Of a DNA stretch of 64,000 nt, positions 35,171 to 47,488 are shown in pieces (position 1 is the first letter of the stretch; each line of letters opens with the position of its first letter). Under the pieces are notes generated by a model, which saw only the letters and a list, made by a program, of their open reading frames with translations, was not told where the DNA came from and did no database searches. Origin of the DNA: Myxocyprinus asiaticus (taxonomy: Eukaryota; Chordata; Actinopteri; Cypriniformes; Catostomidae); assembly GCF_019703515.2 (NCBI RefSeq), contig NC_059347.1, positions 25,443,001-25,507,000 of the forward strand. The letters are read 5' to 3'. A program made the position numbers and the translations under genes.

Positions 35171-35689
35171 GTGTATTTTAATATATGCACTTTAAAATAT
35201 TAACATATAATAAATTATTTTAAAATATATTAAACTAATAAGCAAAAGTTCTGCATGTATATAATGTATTCTGTATAGCAGGACAAAAAGTTTTTTTATT
35301 ATTATTTTTTTTTTATTATTATTGTATTCAAGTTCTCTAGAGTTTGTCTGAACTGTATGCTGTATAATGGGAAAAAAGTTAAATGATGCACATGATGCAC
35401 TTTTGTTTTGTTTTTGGTTTTAGATTTTAGATGTTCATGAAAGTAAATTGTATATGTACTATATAATGTTATTTTAATATGTAAAATATGTGCTTAACAC
35501 ATTTGAACCAGTTTCTTGACAATGTTTCAATAAATGTTTAATAACACGTGTTATTACATTATTCTTTATTATGTTGCAGCAAACAATTAACTGTATTTGT
35601 TTTTAATAGTTATGTTTGTTTAATACATTTGAAACTTAATGTTTTCAAGAATGTTTTGCTCTATTTCAAATGTATTGTTCATGTCAGGA
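35171..35689. other. AT-rich, no gene seen
   Basis: T-rich runs near 35291-35320; nothing recognised. Confidence 0.4.
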
Positions 35690-35928
35690 AAACTGGACAT
35701 TTTAACGTTCTTGGAATGTTACAAATAAACATACAAAGAACATTATTTTGTTGTTAAAAATAAAGTTAGGAGAATGTTGTAAAAACATTTTTTGTAACCT
35801 TTAAATAATGTTCTAATAACAAGAAAACTGGACATTTTAACGTTTAAAAAAATATTTTAAATTAACATTCCCACAAACAAAATGGAACATTTGGAAAATG
35901 TTTTTAGAACCTAAATTTGTTAGCTGGG
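35690..35928 (-). mobile_element. MITE end with GTTAGCTGGG terminus
   Basis: Contains 'acgttcttggaatgtt' and 'gttttcttgttattagaac'-like units of the minisatellite family and ends GTTAGCTGGG, the inverse of CCCAGCTAAC at 21687. Either a separate partial copy or the far end of the same stretched element. Confidence 0.6.
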
Positions 35929-36199
35929 TAATCACACTCGTGATTGTTTATACAAATGTGATTACTTCCTCATTTGAATGGGGACTGAACAGTGGTCTCC
36001 CATGCAACTGACGCAATGTGATACCAGTCATGCCATGGCAGAAAGAAATTGTTGTTGAGCCATTCCAAATATGTACAATGGGAGACAGGGCATGTCAGTG
36101 AGTCGGCATACTGTTGCCAATCCTAGGGTACCAGAACTTTCGGAAACAGCATGCCAACTTCCTGTGTGATCATGTTGTAATTAAAAGAGCTTACCTTAA

Positions 36200-37175
36200 A
36201 GGAGACCTATTATTGCCCTTTTTACAAGATGTAATATAAGTCTCAGGTGTCCCCAGAATGTGTCTGTGAAGTTTCAGTTCAAAATACCCCACGGATCATT
36301 TATTATACCATGTTGTAAATGCCTCTTTTTGGGTGGAATCAAAAACACTCTGTTTTCATGTGTGTCTCTTTAAATGCAAATGAGCTGCTGCTCCCCGCCT
36401 GACATAGCTCTGGTCTCTGTGAATACAGTCAGAGACAATGGTAACTGACAGTAAGCGTTTTTGGGTTAAAAATTAAAAATAAAGACATAGCTCTGTTCTC
36501 CGTGAATACAATCAAAGAAAATGGTAACTTTAGCTGCATTAGCCATGGAATCAGCTAACAAGCACATTCGGAAAGGCGATTTGCGAACATTCACAAAATA
36601 TAAAGTGCGATACTTACATCTTCAGGATATAAAGCTGGAACATGAACAGTTGGTACTGATCCATGCTTGAGAATCAAATTTCTTTATAATGACCCTCATT
36701 CACAAAGCAGTCCAGTGTAAAATTATTTGCACAAACATACACGAATTTTGGTATGTTTTGGGGCACATTTGCTTCAAAAACAAAACTTGTCCGCTGCGTC
36801 TTCAGTGGCTCTGATGCCGGGAGTACATGAAGACTCTTATGTTCACTTTTACAGCCAACAACAGAAAACTTATGACGCTTACAAAGCTGAGACATTATTC
36901 TTCTCACCGTAGCTGCTCCAGCGCAGAAAAAAATGGCGGACTTTGTGTAGATCACTCAGGGGAGGATCTATGATAACAGGGTGGAGTCCGTCACCAGTCA
37001 TGAGCAAGGCCTAATGAAAACCAATCAAATTGAGACACTGTTTTAGATTAATAGAAATATAAGAAAGAGGAGTGGGTGGACTTTTAACATTGTAGGGTGG
37101 TTGTGTACACACACTGCCGACTCACATTTATGTTCAAACACCATGTAAAAGTGAATTTTGCACAATATGTCCCCT
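36200..37175. mobile_element. TTAA-flanked MITE, 976 bp
   Basis: Inverted ends AGGAGACCTATT and (inverse) AGGGGACATATT, flanked by TTAA at 36196-36199 and 37176-37179. This fits piggyBac- or Kolobok-type target choice. No coding sequence; the interior has the common fish 'aagatgtaatataagtctcaggtgtccccagaa' phrase (split here for length: starts at 36229). Confidence 0.82.
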
Positions 37176-37179
37176 TTAA

Positions 37180-37508
37180 TTTTGCCGATGCTCTTTGCAT
37201 TATATAGTGTCTTTCAAAAATGGCGCTCACTTGTGTCATGTGCTTCAGCCAGGTTTGGGTGGGGGAGGGGAATGCTGTTCCAGTGCGCATGTCCTGACAC
37301 AATGTCTTAGACATTTTGAGTAATTCTACTTAAATTCTGTTAGTTCTGCCAGCTATTTGTTCTAATATTTTAACAACTGTTGAAAATCTATAGTAAACAC
37401 AACACTTTGGTTAAAATCAAGTAAAGTTACTATGATTTTTATAGTAAGATATACTATTTGCTTTTACAGTGTTGATTCTTTAAATGTAATTGCACTAGAG
37501 AAAATGGG
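37180..37508. other. no gene seen
   Basis: Short unassigned spacer between two MITEs. Confidence 0.4.
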
Positions 37509-37705
37509 TTGCACATTATTTTACAGTGCCCTTGTTACAGTGTAATTAGACAAGTAAGTACTGAGTAATACTAATTAACAACACTTCTATAGGGTTAGGG
37601 TTTGGATTAGGGTTAGTTACATGTAATTATGTATAATTTACTGTTAATACTAAGGTCAATACATGTAATATGTGTAACAAGGACACTGTAAAATAAAGTG
37701 TTACC
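37509..37705. mobile_element. small MITE with ~30-bp inverted ends
   Basis: 'attttacagtgcccttgttaca' at 37518 pairs with 'tgtaacaaggacactgtaaaat' at 37672. Inside is a 'gggttagggttt' pair. About 197 bp, non-coding. Confidence 0.75.
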
Positions 37706-39635
37706 GAAATATTTGCTAACATGCCTATATTTTACATTTTATGGAAAGAGTTTTCACAATTGTATATAGTGTAAGGAATAAAACTTAAAGGTATAAATAA
37801 AGTTCTAAGACTTTGAATGGGATTTGGGGATAATATAGCTAGAACAGAGGATGAATCTCAATTCAAAGAATGCGGAGAACAGACTTGCATTCTTATTAAG
37901 ACCGGTCTTGCCAAGCATCCTTGGAAGAATGAACTCGGAAGGACAGGAGGACATAGAACACATCTATTGCAAGCTTTGAGATGTGCTGTGATCTTCCTGT
38001 TGCGAAGTTAACTGTCACAGCACATTTGAATCCAGTGAGAGAACTACTGGCATTCACACCAATGACAGTATTAATATCATCACATCAGTGAGATTTTGCA
38101 GGACTAGTGACACGTTAAAAGAATAAAGTCAATAAACACTAACTTTCTCCATGTTTGTTACTGTATTAAAATGAAAACAAATGTTGACGGAGTATAATGA
38201 CTCTCATGAGCCATCAGACTTTCGCGACCTTACAGCGGGAAACTCTTGAGGGAAAACAAAATGATAAATGTCCTTCGTCTTCCACCATAGTACCGAGTTC
38301 TTGCCCACAATTCACCATCCGATGCATCCTCGATTTCAGGGACACATCCAGGTAATTTCCTGAATTCCTGAATTGCGTTCTTAAGGATTGGAACTTCGGC
38401 AGTGGATGATGACGTAGAACAAGTCCACGAGAACATAAGAGTACAAAAGAACGCACATTGAGATTCACCCAGTATGTGGAGTACTGTTTGCTGAAGAGAG
38501 AGAGAAGCATGAGATGCACACTTTAATCCAGTGGGATAATTTACGAGGTTCACCTCTGATCGTTCAATAAAACAAGTGATGTGTTCACAAGAACTTCTCA
38601 TCTGTGTCCTCCAATGAGCTGTGGTCACAATTGACAGAATAAGCTAAGAACCTATGCAAAATCTCTTGGAAAGAACCGTGAAGCATTTGTTGTGATGTTA
38701 CGCTCATAGCTGCCCCATAAACCAAGTATTACGTTAGTGTCAATGTTTATGTATGTTCAATTTATGTCATTGTAATTTTTTATTAATATTTTGTCATGTT
38801 ACTGACACAAGCTATTGTAAAATGTTTATATGTAATTCTGAAAATTAATTCAAGGTAAAGAACCATTGATGGAAGCACAGCATCAGAGTTGTTCCTTCTC
38901 TCATTATTCTTCTTTTTCAGGACTGCTACATATACAGTATGTATATTTTGAATGCATTGTACATTGCTTTGGAAAAAAGCACATTTCTGGGTGAACATTT
39001 TATTTAAAAATAATACTGTGAATACATTCTCAGCAACGTACTGACAAGGTGTAAATATTAAAAGTCATATTAACCCTATATTATCATGCTCATTTAAAAA
39101 CCTAAACATATGCAAAGGCATCTGCACTGACAGAATGGTTTACGTACTGTTCTGGGGATAAAATATAGCTGTCCAGAGGAGCTGGACAGAGTGTGGGGCA
39201 GGGAGTGCTAGAGATGTGGGAGACGTTTAACTGTGTATCAAACAGAGAGAGAGCTCTGCCCTACTGTTGAAGATGAGCTAGATATGAACTCTCACATCGT
39301 TTCAGTTTGGAGGCCGAGAGAGAGGTCAAAGCAGTCCAGAGAGGGGAGGAGTGAGTTTAGTATAGTCAGGGAGTTCTCTCTGCCTGGATGATGGATGTGC
39401 ACTGTAATTCCTCCAAAGCCTTTGCAGAAATGAGAGAGAGACAGAGATGCACAAACTCAGGTGGTAATGGAAATGTGTAAATACACAAAACATAGTTGGA
39501 TGGGCAGACATTTATCATGTCTAGAAAGTCGTAACTATCTGTAAAATAACCCTCCTGCAAATCTTATGTCCTAGATGCAGAGAGATATTTTTACCCCAAA
39601 CTTCATCAGTGCAACCTTACTCAAGATATGTACCA
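37706..39635. other. no gene assigned
   Basis: Contains moderately long minus-strand frames (e.g. 38230-38628) without any family likeness or splice context, and a polypurine stretch near 39240-39330. Parts may be decayed MITEs (37840-38200). Treated as non-coding. Confidence 0.4.
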
Positions 39636-40041
39636 GACATGCTCAGAGGTGGAAAGTAACAAATTACAACTACTCTTGGTACAGTACTTGAGTACATTTT
39701 TCAATTTTTTTCTACTTTTTTAAGTATAAACAAATAATAGTACTTTTACTTAAGTTGATTAAAAATGAAGTATTCAACTTCAAGTTTTTACCACAGTTAC
39801 AAAGTACAAAAAATACATAATATTTCATAATTTTTGGAAAGAAGAAATCGGCAAGTTATAAGCGCTAAATCTGTTTATAAACTAAAATGTGCTGTGCGCG
39901 GCAAGACGAAGCCCGCAGGGCACAGCATCATGAGCACAGCAGCTTGCATAAACTGACACCGGTGTCCTCTCTTCTCTAGCTTCTTCAAGTCTTTCTGCTG
40001 CCCTGTCACTATACAAGAACTGTAATACAGATGGACTCAAG

Positions 40042-41364
40042 ATGGCGCCGAGTATGGCTGCTGCGTTGCGAGCTCCGACACAACATAGTAGTGTCTTGGA
40101 TGTTGTCTGCCTTATTGTCTATGACAGACAAACACTTTTGGACATTGGTTCAGCAATTTCACACCGTAAACCGGACTTAAAATTTCTCAATGCCAACCCA
40201 CTGTTTACAAACACGCAAGCGGAGCCTTTTGTCTGGGCAGCACGGCAGCGGAAACGCAAAAGGAAAAGGGGGAACAGAGCCGGTGTTCTCAGCAGAGTAA
40301 GACGATGTGCAAATCGACCCCCGCTACCCACTATTCTACTGGCAAATGTTCAGTCTCTGGATAACAAGCTCTGCGAGCTGAAAGCGTGGATCTCTTTTCA
40401 ACGAGATACAAGGGACTGCTGCATTATCTGCCTTACAGAAACTTGGATGTCTGCGGAGATTCCAGACTCAGCCATTGAACCTGCGGGGTTCTCCGTGCAC
40501 CGAGCGGACAGAGCGAAAGACCTCTCAGGTAAAAGCAGAGGAGGTGGTGTATGTTTTATGATCAACAAATCCTGGTGTGATCAGAGGAATGTACATTCTG
40601 TCAAGTCTTTCTGCTCTCCTGATCTAGAATTTCTTATGCTTCTGTGTCGACCATTTTGGCTACTGAGGGAATTCACAGCGGTCAATATCACAGCTGTGTA
40701 CATTCCCCCACAAGCCGACACAGACTGGGCACTCAAGGAACTGTATGGGAGTATAAGTGAGCAGGAAACCGTGCACCCTGAGGCCATGTTCATTGTGACC
40801 GGGGACTTTAATAAAGCCAGTTTAAAATCAGTTGCACCAAAATACCACCAGCACATTAATTTCAACACACGAGGGGACCGGGTTTTGGACCATTGCTACT
40901 CTCCCTTCCGGGATGGCTACAAATCCCTCCCCCACCCACCATTTGGCAAATCGGACCACTCTTCCATTCTGCTTCTGCCCGCTTACAGGCAGAAACTGAA
41001 ACAGGAAGCACCCACCCTCAGAACGATCCAGTGCTGGTCGGACCAGTCAGATTCCATGCTACAAGACTGTTTTGATCACACGGACTGGGAGATGTTCCGG
41101 TCCGCCTCTGATGACGACATCGAGCTTTACGCTGATAGCGTAATGTGTTTCATCAAAAAGTGTGTGGAGGATGTGGTTCCGACCAGAACAATACGGATCT
41201 ATCCGAATCAGAAACCATGGATAAATAACGATGTTCGCGCGGCACTTAATGTGCGGACCTCCACTTTTAATTCCGGGAACGCGGAGGAGCATAAACAAGC
41301 CAGTTATGCCCTCCGAAAACTATCAGAACCGCAAAACACCAGAACAGGAGCAAGATTGCTTTAA
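40042..41364 (+). pseudogene. L2 AP-endonuclease ORF
   Basis: Open for 440 codons. AP-endonuclease motifs are LLANVQSLDNKLCELKAW (near 40340), ICLTETWM (metal-binding Glu, near 40425), VYIPPQADTDW, FIVTGDFNKA (near 40790) and the C-terminal FGKSDHSSILL (catalytic His, near 40945). The domain nicks target DNA to start reverse transcription. The frame then runs past the deletion joint and stops, so it is cut from its reverse transcriptase. Confidence 0.9.
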
Positions 41365-41365
41365 A

Positions 41366-42568
41366 ACATCCACCATTGTGCCTGTTCCAAAGCAATCAAA
41401 AATAACTTGCTTAAATGACTGGCATCCTGTTGCTCTGACCCCCATCATCAGCAAATGCTTTGAGAGACTAATCAGAGATTACATCTGCTCTGTGCTGCCT
41501 CTCTCTCTCTTGACCCGTTGCAGTTTGTTTACTGCAACAACCGCTCCATTGATGATGCCATTGCATCTACAATACACACTGCTCTCTCCCACCTGGAAAA
41601 AAAGAACACTTATGTGAGAATGCTGTTTGTAGACTACAGCTCAGCATTCAACACCATAGTGCCCTCCAAGCTAGATGAGAAACTCCGGGCTCTGGGCTTA
41701 AACAGCTCGCTGTGCAGCTGGATCCTGGACTTCCTGTAAAGCAGATGCCAGGTGGTTAGAATAGGCAGCAACATCTCCTCATCACTGACCCTCAACACTG
41801 GAGCCCCACAGGGCTGTGTTCTCAGCCCACTACTGTATTCCTTGTACACACATGACTGTGTGGCAACACATAGCTCCAATGCCATCATTAAGTTTGCTGA
41901 TGACACGACGGTGGTAGGTCTGATCACTGACAATGATGAAACAGCCTACAGAGAGGAGGTGCACACTCTGACACACTGGTGTCAGGAGCACAACCTCTCC
42001 CTCAACGTCAGTAAGACAAAGGAGCTTGTGGTGGACTTCAGAAGAAAAGACAGAGAACACAGTCCCATCACCATCAATGGAGCACCAGTGGAGAGAGTCA
42101 GCAGCTTCAAGTTCCTGGGTGTCCACATCACTGAGGAACTCACATGGTCCATCCACACTGAAGTCGTTGTGAAGAAGGCTCATCAGCACCTCTTCTTCCT
42201 GAGATGGCTGAGGAAGTTTGGAATGAACCACCACATCCTACACGGTTCTACACCTGCACTGTAGAGAGCATCCTGACTGGCTGCATCTCCGCCTGGTACA
42301 GCAATAGCACCGCCCACAACCACAAAGCACTGCAAAGGGTGGTGAGAACTGCCAGACACATCATCGGAGGTGAGCTTCCCTCCCTCCAGGAAATATATAC
42401 AAGGCGGTGTGTGAAAAAAGCTCGGAGGATCATCAGAGACTCCAGCCACCCGAGCCATGGGCTGTTCTCACTGCTACCATCAGGTAGGCGGTATCGCAGC
42501 ATCAGGACCCGCACCAACCGACTCCATGACAGCTTCTTCCCCCAAGCAATCAGACTTCTGAACTCTTG
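41366..42568 (+). pseudogene. L2 reverse transcriptase, frameshifted
   Basis: Colinear with 29965-31171. Broken by an extra base run near 41505, a stop in place of serine at 41737-41739 (FL* before SRCQVVRIG), and a one-base loss near 42240. The catalytic FADDTTVVG box (near 41898) and [12 protein letters not shown] remain. Confidence 0.92.
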
Positions 42569-43633
42569 ATCTCCCATGATCAAAATACATCAGCACTGCA
42601 CTTTATTACCCTTAGTCTTATATCTCACACCGGACTGTCATAAAATATATTATTATTATATTATATTCTCTCTTAACAACTGACTATCAACCGACAGCCT
42701 GAATGTCAATACAGTACAATACAACTTACTGTACATTCTATATATACTACTATATATACTTTTTTATATATATTTATTTTTTATTTTTATTGAATAATGT
42801 GTATCTATATAGTGCGTATTGTATACTGTACAGTGTATGTTATTATTTGTATATTGTTGAGTGTAATTAGGTGTATATCTGATGTTTAAATTGTGCTGTG
42901 TTAATTTGATGTTATTGTAAATTGGTACTGTCTCATCACTGTCAGGACTGCTATGTTGATCGGAACTGCACCCAAGAATTTCACACACCATTGCACTTGT
43001 GTATATGGCTGTGTGACAATAAAGTGATTTGATTTGATTTGAATACTGTGATTTTCTGCATATTTCACTTTATTCTGGAAAGGAGCCATTTATTCAGGTA
43101 CGAGGAAACCGTCTGAACACGTTTAACCACTTATCAAACTTCACTAGTTTTTAAAGGAATAGTTCACCCAAAAATGAAAATTTGCTGAAATTTACTCACC
43201 CTCAGGCCATCCAAGATGTTTCTGAGTTTCTTTCTTCATCAAAACAGAATTTAAGATTTTTTGGATTTCATTTCAGGCCTCCTCCTTTAAACAATGCAAG
43301 TGAATGTACTCCATTTTTTGACGGTCCAAAATGCATATTTAGGGTGCATCAAAATAATCCACAGGACTCCAGTCGACAAATAAAGTTCTTCTGAACCCAA
43401 ATGATTGATTATTTTTAGAAACAAAACAATACTTATATACTTTTTTACAAATGTTTGCTTCTGTACATCTCTGTGACGCGTGCTAATGAGAGGGATGATT
43501 TAAGCTCATTGGTAAGGTCATGCGTGGAGGAGGAGGAGGCAGGGAGCGCATCATTGTTTACAAGAGAAGGAGAGTTGTACAAAAGCTTAATTGTCTTTGC
43601 TGTAGATTTTTATTTGTATAAGTGTATTGTTCA

Positions 43634-43926
43634 AAATGGTCGTTTGGCATGTGTATCCTAGATGCTTCAACCTTCAGAAACCCCAAAGGAAATGCACGCC
43701 GGGAAAAATATAAACTATTCATCGATTGCCTGTACATGATCATGAGCGATTGAACCTCTGGCTTATCGCACTGAACCTGCATATCAGTACACCCCTACAT
43801 TCTCTCAAATATTGGAGGGTGTGCAGTGAACATTTTACACCTGAGGATTTCAGATCATCGAAAGAAACAAAGGGTCGATATCTGAATTAATCGGCTGTGC
43901 CCGTGCTGTTTTTCCAGCGAACTCAG
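43634..43926 (+). pseudogene. THAP zinc-finger domain relict
   Basis: In shifted frames it reads CFNLQKPQRKCTP (first cysteine region, 43668-43705), VCSEHFTPEDF (the invariant Cys-x2-His end of the C2CH finger, 43817-43850) and AVPVLFP (the conserved AVPxxF box that closes THAP domains, about 43896-43917), followed by a donor TCAG|GTATGT at 43926/43927. Frameshifts and stops are present. THAP domains bind specific DNA and occur in P- and Kolobok-type transposases. Its place between long inverted ends suggests a relict transposase first exon. Confidence 0.7.
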
Positions 43927-43948
43927 GTATGTGTGAAAACTTTGTCAT

Positions 43949-44337
43949 TGTCACGCCACCCTCAGGCACTGCACCTCCCTCAGCACTCCACTCCTCATAA
44001 CCTGATTTCTAATTCACCACACCTGCACTCCATTCACTCGCTCATCACTGCCTGCATAAATAACTCACCTTCACGCCACTTCACTGTCAAGTCTCATACA
44101 AAGGACTCGCAGTGTTTATTTACCTGTCTGTATTTGCTCTTGATCTTCGTCGATATCTGTTTAGTGCTTACTCTGCTGTTTCGCCTGTTACCTCTTCTTC
44201 AGTTTGTGAAGCTTCTCTTCTGTGTGATATCACCTGTACCATTGATCTCACTGTGTAAACCCTGTAACTCCTGTGAATCTCAGTAAACGCTCTTGCACTC
44301 GGTTTAACTACAACTTGTGTGGCTTGAATTCCTGACA
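43949..44337 (+). mobile_element. solo LTR, 389 bp, GTCAT duplication
   Basis: Begins TGTCACGCCACCC, ends GAATTCCTGACA, and is flanked by GTCAT (43944-43948 and 44338-44342). It has a CATAAATAA promoter-like stretch near 44055 and a late CAGTAAA signal near 44281. The TGTCACG start suggests Ty3/gypsy type. Confidence 0.93.
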
Positions 44338-44997
44338 GTCATATATTTCTGCTAAAGAAAAAGCACAAGTAGATAATGCAACGGCATTGCTCCAAAATAA
44401 AGGATGGTTATTTACTGCAGTAAAGTTTTTTTATTATTATTTGAAAATTATTTTATTTTATATTGTTTTGAAATTGTTTTGGACTGTTTTGGTTTGTGAA
44501 CAGCGCTTGGTCTGTGGTCTGTGCAAGTTTGTTCTTGTAAACAATGGCATGCTTCCTGCCACCTCCTCCACATGACGCGTGACCTTACCAAAGAGCTTAC
44601 ATCATCCCTCTCATGAGCGCACGTCACAGAGATGTACGGAAGGGAACATTTGTAGTTAAAAAGTATATAAGTATTGTTTTGTTTCATTTGGGTTCAGAAG
44701 AACTTTATTTGTTGACTGGAATCGTGGATTATTTTGATGCACTCTTAATATGCATTTTGGACTGTACATTCACTTGCATTGTTTAAAGGAGGAGGCCTGA
44801 AATGAAATCCTAAAAATCTTAAATTCTGTTTTGATGAAAGAAACTCAGATACATCTTGGATGGCCTGAGGGTGAGTAAATTATCAGCTAATTTTCATTTT
44901 TGGGTGAACTATTCCTTTAAGTTATGCAATGTTTTAACTGTCAAACATTAACACAATGTAGTTTGACATATATGTGGGAATATCTTGTTTACTTGCT

Positions 44998-46252
44998 ACT
45001 ATATGTCTAAAACAAACTTTTTAAATACCTTAGAAAGATACAATGCCAATAGTGTCGGAAATTAACAGGAACTCAGGGCAAAAATGCCACCGAAATTGAC
45101 AAAAATATCCCTGAAATTCTAAATATGGTGGCAAAAAATGCCCATTCAGCGAGTTCCTGTTAATATCTGATGTAGTTACAATTACATACGATGCGATATT
45201 ATTTTGAATTTTCACTGAACATTACTATTTTCCCCGCCGTCCGGTTCCTCACACCATCGCGCGCACAGACGGGCTCTCCGCTTCTATCAGTCCGCATCAG
45301 TTCAGTATTGTACTCTCCCGTTAAATTCCGTAACCGTTCACCCCTCTTGCTCAAAATAAACTGTTCTAGCTAGTAACACTCTCGCTCATGGTGCTGTACT
45401 GTAAACTCTGAAAAGCCTCATCCATTAGAGACCAAAAGTGAGAAAAGGATGGATGCTACATAAAGATGGTATGAGAAATCACAAAACATAATTTAACCAA
45501 ATGCTACTTTGCTTACAAATAATATTTCAATATGTTAAATAAACATAATGTTTATTAAGACTTAATATTACAACTGTAATACAATAATACATATACAGAA
45601 CAACCACTTGTATTGTACCACATATTTGAGTCAATCATACCTTTCACAAAACACTGTGTGAAATGATTATTTTTGCCTTGTTTTATTCAGTTGGCATGTA
45701 GGAGTTGATAACAGTTTGCTTAGCAATCTCATTCCATGTCTGGATAATTGCTGCAATAGAATAGAGGATAAATTTCCTCCTCTATGATATTGCATTATAT
45801 TAGTTTTGTACACTATGTTAACATAATAGCCAAAATACTTGGACAAACGTGAATGAGAATAAACATGAAATAGGAATGTGTTTCAGTCACAATGCGCATT
45901 ATGTAGTTTAGAGATGAATTAGAGACATTGAGAATGTTACAACTGGCTATTTCTATTTAAATAAATGTTGTATTCTTAAAATTTTCTGTTTGTCCAAGAA
46001 TCCTCTTGCAGCAATGCAGGTCTTTGGCATTTAGAAGCTGCTAGTTTAAGACATGTGAGGAGTCTGTTTCTCAAACTAGAGACTGTGATTTACTTGTCTT
46101 TTTGTTGTGCACCTCGGCCATCCACTTCTCTCTCTATCCTGGTTAGAGATTCTTTATTCAAAACATTAATGCATGGAATAGCCTTCATCTCTCGAAAACA
46201 ATAGACTTTAAGAGAACATATAATTTCAGGAGAAATGTGTTTCTTTTTGCCC

Positions 46253-46292
<40 letters not shown>

Positions 46293-46675
46293 AAATTTGA
46301 CTTGCAATTGTAAAGCAGCTTGTAAGAACTCAGTACCTAAGCAAATGGGGAAAAAACCCACTGTATTGTGATTTCTGCATGGTAGACAAACCATTTTCAA
46401 TTGTTATAATAATAAGAAAATGTTCTTGAGTACCAAATTGGCACTTTAGAATGCTTTTGTAAGGAATAGGTGACACAGTATATGTTTCCAATCACGGGCA
46501 AAGAAAAAATTGAATAAATACCACTTAAAACTATTATTTCAAACCGTAATAATAATTTGCAATTAATGATTTTGCCAGTATTTTTGATCAATTTAATGCA
46601 TCTTTGGTGAAAGGAATTTATTTCAAGAACAAAAATGTATTTGTGTTCTAAAAATGGAAACATATATACTATATA
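44998..46675 (+). repeat. 1.7-kb inverted repeat, arm A
   Basis: From 'actatatgtctaaaacaaac' to 'gtgttctaaaaatggaaacatat', it is the reverse complement, with modest divergence, of arm B (50601-52118 plus 57351-57537). Family unknown. A 33-base A-run sits at 46256-46290, absent from arm B. No coding likeness. Confidence 0.85.
46256..46290 (+). repeat. poly(A) run in arm A
   Basis: About 34 A residues, missing in the homologous place of arm B. Confidence 0.95.
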
Positions 46676-46882
46676 TAATATAATTGTCATAAAGTAACTT
46701 GGAATGTAATTACTTGAGTAGTTTTTTGGCAAACTACTTATTTACTCTTACTTGAGTCATAATATTTCTCAGTACTTCTACTTGTACTCAAGTTAATTAT
46801 TTCTTCAGTGGCAGTACTTTTACTTAAGTTAAAAAATAAAATAAATAAAAAAATCAGTACACTTTCCACCACTGGACATGCT

Positions 46883-47488
46883 TTAGCAAGCTTCATGAAT
46901 AAGAAGTGCAGACTAAAAACATGATGTATTTACTAAACCTCTGAACAAAGGCTAAAGATGATCACAGCCCAGCTATTTGCAAACAGGCTCTCCTGTCTAT
47001 GGCCCCACTGCTGGGACACTGTTTTATGAGCACTGATAAGAAAATGATTAATTTCAACACATTCGTAAGCAACAAGTCTCAAATAGCCTGTGTGGAGATA
47101 AGATAGCAAGGGACACAATGGTTAAGAAGTAGCATTGTGAAGCTAATTTATCATTTCCCTGACAAACATGCCATATAGCAAAACAGGCTTTGTTTTAGAA
47201 CATAAAAAGAACACGAAGTAAGAGTACAAAAATCAGAGATGCTAATGAGATCTTGGGAACACATTTATAGAAAATTAAACACTACATCAAAGACACATAA
47301 AAAAAAACAAAAAACAATAGCATGAGTAACTTTAATCATAAGGTCTGAAATCGTTTGTTTAATTTTAAAATGCAAAGGAACAGAATCAGTACCTTGAACA
47401 TTGTTCTTGAATATTATTCCTTTAGTGTGTACACGTAAAGTGCATAGAAGTTTGAAGATTTGGATGGTCATTAAAATGTAAATCAAAT
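46883..47488. other. no gene seen
   Basis: Low-repeat sequence between the hAT duplication and the truncated Tc1; may be the original host DNA. Nothing recognised. Confidence 0.4.

Larger units (their letters stand above)
40031..43041 (+). mobile_element. L2 LINE copy 2, central deletion
   Basis: Same 5' start (GGACTCAAGATGGCGCCGAG) and 3' tail (AATAAAGTGATTTGATTTGATTTGA) as copy 1. It keeps the endonuclease but has lost the segment between the endonuclease and the middle of the fingers: 'ggagcaagattg' joins 'ctttaaaacatccacc' at about 41360. From 41366 on it is nearly identical by eye to copy 1. Confidence 0.93.
43155..44916 (+). mobile_element. Kolobok-like element with ~400-bp inverted ends
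   Basis: Flanked by TTAA (43151-43154, 44917-44920). Ends are AGGAATAGTTCACCCAAAAATG and its inverse. The inverted likeness continues for about 400 bp (to ~43560 and from ~44520), including 'gcctcctcctttaaacaatgcaagtgaatg' split here as 43275-43304. The core has a THAP-domain relict and a later solo LTR. TTAA targets plus a THAP-bearing protein are features of the Kolobok superfamily; the family name is inference. Confidence 0.75.
39644..46874. mobile_element. hAT MITE stretched to 7.2 kb by nested insertions
   Basis: Left end CAGAGGTGGAAAGTAAC (39644) and right end TTTCCACCACTG (46874) are flanked by the perfect 8-bp duplication GACATGCT (39636-39643, 46875-46882), proving one insertion event. 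Inside lie an L2 LINE (40031-43041), a Kolobok-like element (43155-44916) with a solo LTR, and arm A of the 1.7-kb inverted repeat. The MITE's own sequence is probably 39644-40030, 43042-43150, and the last ~190 bp. Confidence 0.9.

Noticed and set aside
36674..36955. 93-codon ORF inside the TTAA MITE
   Set aside because: Non-autonomous element interior with no likeness to transposases.
38230..38628. 132-codon minus-strand ORF
   Set aside because: No motif, splice context or recognisable family; overlaps another ORF of similar length.
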